A stretch of 7,466 nt of DNA, from NCBI GenBank assembly GCA_002405405.1, contig DHLT01000120.1:10915-18380 (forward strand), in the 5' to 3' direction. This DNA is from Ignavibacteria bacterium UBA4661. GTDB lineage: Bacteria; Bacteroidota; Ignavibacteria; Kapaibacteriales; UBA4661. Shown here in pieces: positions 5,246 to 7,466 of this stretch (the first letter of the stretch is position 1; every line of letters begins with the position of its first letter). A program made the position numbers and the translations under genes. The notes beneath the pieces were generated by a model. It was not told the DNA's origin and ran no database searches. It saw only the letters and a list, made by a program, of their open reading frames with translations.

Positions 5246-7466
5246 ATGGCACAAACGATTGAACTCCTTCGCGAGAAAATTTTACATCGACTAAAAGCCG
5301 CCTCACCGGCATCAGTACGGCTGAATGAACTTGCAGCGCAATTGCATTTCCCTTCGGACTCGCCCGACTACGAACTCCTTCGCGATGTGCTGAATACGCT
5401 CTGCGAGGAGGGGATTGTTTATCGTTCTACACGCAGAAAATATGGTCTCCAGCAAGCAGTACCGCAGGTAAATACCTTTATCGGTACACTGATTTGTGAT
5501 GGCTATAATGGTATTGTGCATACGGATAATGCCGAGTTTCCGCGTGTCCATATCAAACGACTGGATATGAGTACGGCTCTGCATGGCGACACGGTGCAGG
5601 TAACACTTTTTGCCTTTGGTAAAGACAATAAGGTGCGTGGTGAAATTTCTGCAATAGTTGAGCGCAGTAAAGATCCAATTGTAGGGGTTGTGCAATTCGA
5701 TGGTGATTTTTATTTCGTAGAGCCACACGATAAACGCTTTCATGTTGATTTTCTGATTCCCGAAAAACGACTACAAGGTGCGCGAGACGGCGATGTTGTA
5801 CAGATCGAGCTCATTCGATGGGATGACCCGATGAAATCCCCGGAGGCAAGTGTTCTTCATATCAACAAACGAGTAATGCTCGAAGAACAACGAGGCAAAC
5901 ATTCTGCGGTTACTGCTATCGACCGTATTGATTTTGATAGTGTTTTACGTGAGTTCAAATTGGTCAAAGATTTCGCTCCGGTTGTTGAAAGCGAAGCAGA
6001 AAAGGTTGCCGTGCCGATTTCATCGGAAGAAATTGCCCGACGACTTGATTTGCGAGACGATTTGATTTGCACGATTGATCCCGTTAATGCCCGTGACTTT
6101 GATGACGCATTGTCATACAAAGAGCTCGAAGACGGCAGTATCGAAATTGGTGTTCATATTGCTGATGTCAGCCACTATGTACGTGAGGGAACAGAACTCG
6201 ATGCCGAAGCATTTCGGCGCGGCAATAGTACATATCTTGTCGATGGAGTTGTACCGATGCTTCCGCATAGTTTGTCTAGTGATATGTGCTCATTAGTACC
6301 ACATCAGGATCGGTTAGCATTTTCAGTTTTGTTGCGTTTCGGTAAGCGTGGTGCGGTACAGAGTTTTTCGATTGCAGAGACCGTCATTCACAGCAAGCGA
6401 CGATTTACATATGAAGAAGTGCAGAGCATTATTGATGGACAGGATAGCAATGATCCGTCCGAAGTTCTGCAAACGCTTCGCAAACTCAATGCTTTTGCAA
6501 AAGTCTTAAGTGCAAAACGTTATAAAACCGGTGGGATCAATTTTGAAACAACCGAAATACAATTCTCGCTGGATGCCGATCATAAGCCTACACATGCCTA
6601 TGTCAAACGGAGAACCGATGCTACCTCTTTAGTCGAAGAATTCATGCTGGCGGCAAATCAAGCCGTAGCACTTCGAGCCAAAGAATTAACAAAAGAGTTT
6701 CAGATAAAAACTCTGCCATATGTCTATCGAATTCATGATGAGCCGGATCCTGCTAAGCTTCGTGATGCTCTTGCAATTATTCACCAAATGGGAGTGAAAG
6801 TTCCCCAGAAAGATTTGACCTCGCAGGATATTAACACTATTCTTCAGGCAGTGGAAGATCGTCCGGAGAAATTTGCTATTCATCAAGTTTTATTGCGTGC
6901 AATGGCAAAAGCCGTGTATAGCGACTACAATATCGGACACTATGGTTTGGGTTTTGATTACTATTCGCACTTTACCTCACCTATTCGCCGTTATCCTGAT
7001 CTTGTGGTGCATCGTCTGCTCAAGGAATATGCAGCCGGCAAGCCCTCGGCAAGTCGTTTGCAAGACTTGGCAGAATTTTGTGCCGAGTCAAGCGATCACT
7101 GTTCGGGAACAGAGCGTCTTGCGACTGAAGCCGAACGTGCTTCAATTAAACTTGCACAAACAGCACTTGCCGGATTTAATCTTGGCAATGAATACAATGG
7201 TACAGTATCGGGTGTACAACGCTATGGCATTTTTGTTGTTGTTGATGAGATTTATGCTGAGGGGTTGATTCGCTTGCATGGGATTGGTGATGATTACTAT
7301 ATCTTCGACGAAAAAAATATGACACTGATTGGTCGGCGTACCAAGCGTGTCTTTCGTATCGGTACGCGCTTGCGTGTGCAAATTACCAAAGTGAATCTCG
7401 GTAAACGTGAAGTTGACTTTCGATATTTAGGAGAAGAATCTCGCGTTGCTGATATGATCATTACTG
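5246..7466 (+). CDS. rnr: Ribonuclease R (3' partial)
   Basis: Processive 3'-to-5' exoribonuclease of the RNase II/RNB family, known for degrading structured RNA and for roles in mRNA and rRNA quality control. The frame is open from the ATG at 5246 to the right edge, giving 740 residues with no stop. Domains in order: a winged helix (about 1-67), two cold-shock OB folds (about 78-137 and 145-207), the RNB catalytic domain (about 268-592) and an S1 domain (about 647-728). The metal-binding motif 'TIDPVNARDFDDA' (276-288) supplies D278, D284, D286 and D287. 'HIADVSHYV' (304-312) and 'YSHFTSPIRRYPDL' (573-586) are canonical. The winged helix plus S1 supports RNase R over RNase II. All domains are complete, so only a C-terminal tail is missing, perhaps a basic one as in some homologues. 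Only one base separates it from pgk and it has no Shine-Dalgarno of its own, so it probably relies on pgk transcription and possibly translational coupling. Confidence 0.96.
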   Translation, partial: MAQTIELLREKILHRLKAASPASVRLNELAAQLHFPSDSPDYELLRDVLNTLCEEGIVYRSTRRKYGLQQAVPQVNTFIGTLICDGYNGIVHTDNAEFPRVHIKRLDMSTALHGDTVQVTLFAFGKDNKVRGEISAIVERSKDPIVGVVQFDGDFYFVEPHDKRFHVDFLIPEKRLQGARDGDVVQIELIRWDDPMKSPEASVLHINKRVMLEEQRGKHSAVTAIDRIDFDSVLREFKLVKDFAPVVESEAEKVAVPISSEEIARRLDLRDDLICTIDPVNARDFDDALSYKELEDGSIEIGVHIADVSHYVREGTELDAEAFRRGNSTYLVDGVVPMLPHSLSSDMCSLVPHQDRLAFSVLLRFGKRGAVQSFSIAETVIHSKRRFTYEEVQSIIDGQDSNDPSEVLQTLRKLNAFAKVLSAKRYKTGGINFETTEIQFSLDADHKPTHAYVKRRTDATSLVEEFMLAANQAVALRAKELTKEFQIKTLPYVYRIHDEPDPAKLRDALAIIHQMGVKVPQKDLTSQDINTILQAVEDRPEKFAIHQVLLRAMAKAVYSDYNIGHYGLGFDYYSHFTSPIRRYPDLVVHRLLKEYAAGKPSASRLQDLAEFCAESSDHCSGTERLATEAERASIKLAQTALAGFNLGNEYNGTVSGVQRYGIFVVVDEIYAEGLIRLHGIGDDYYIFDEKNMTLIGRRTKRVFRIGTRLRVQITKVNLGKREVDFRYLGEESRVADMIIT

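Noticed and set aside
5312..5743. Minus-strand open frame of 143 codons opposite the start of rnr.
   Set aside because: The + strand here encodes the winged helix and cold-shock domains of RNase R, so the opposite frame is a shadow.

Overview
The window carries four protein-coding genes, all on the + strand: the 3' part of a very large secreted surface protein, a stand-alone response regulator, phosphoglycerate kinase, and an RNase R gene that runs off the right edge. The first gene ends in a type IX secretion (T9SS, Por) sorting domain, and no gene start has a Shine-Dalgarno sequence. Both point to the Bacteroidota/Chlorobiota/Ignavibacteria/Kapabacteria (FCB) group. Multi-module proteins with ASH-like and cohesin-like domains and a T9SS tail suggest an Ignavibacteria- or Kapabacteria-like lineage, but that narrower placement is inference.

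Layout. Bases 1-3315 encode tandem ASH/Ig-like beta-sandwich modules, two cohesin-like modules and the T9SS tail; the 5' end of the gene lies outside the window. Bases 3316-3537 are intergenic and hold a good candidate Rho-independent terminator at 3380-3420. Bases 3538-3966 encode a 142-residue receiver-only response regulator that ends in tandem stop codons. Bases 3967-4053 form a short T-rich leader before pgk. It contains two tiny ORFs, and the stop of the second overlaps the pgk start as ATGA. Bases 4054-5244 encode a full-length, canonical phosphoglycerate kinase. Bases 5246-7466 encode RNase R, complete from its winged helix through the S1 domain but with no stop codon before the window ends.

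How the genes relate. The surface protein looks like a separate transcription unit closed by the terminator. The response regulator, pgk and rnr may be read together: I see no terminator between the regulator and pgk, and pgk and rnr are one base apart, so those two are very probably co-transcribed. There is no obvious shared pathway. pgk is central carbon metabolism, rnr is structured-RNA decay, and the regulator has no partner kinase here.

I see no CRISPR array, tRNA, rRNA, insertion sequence, phage gene or defence system. Apart from the unusual modular surface protein and the small leader ORF before pgk, this is ordinary chromosomal sequence, and I found no convincing new system.
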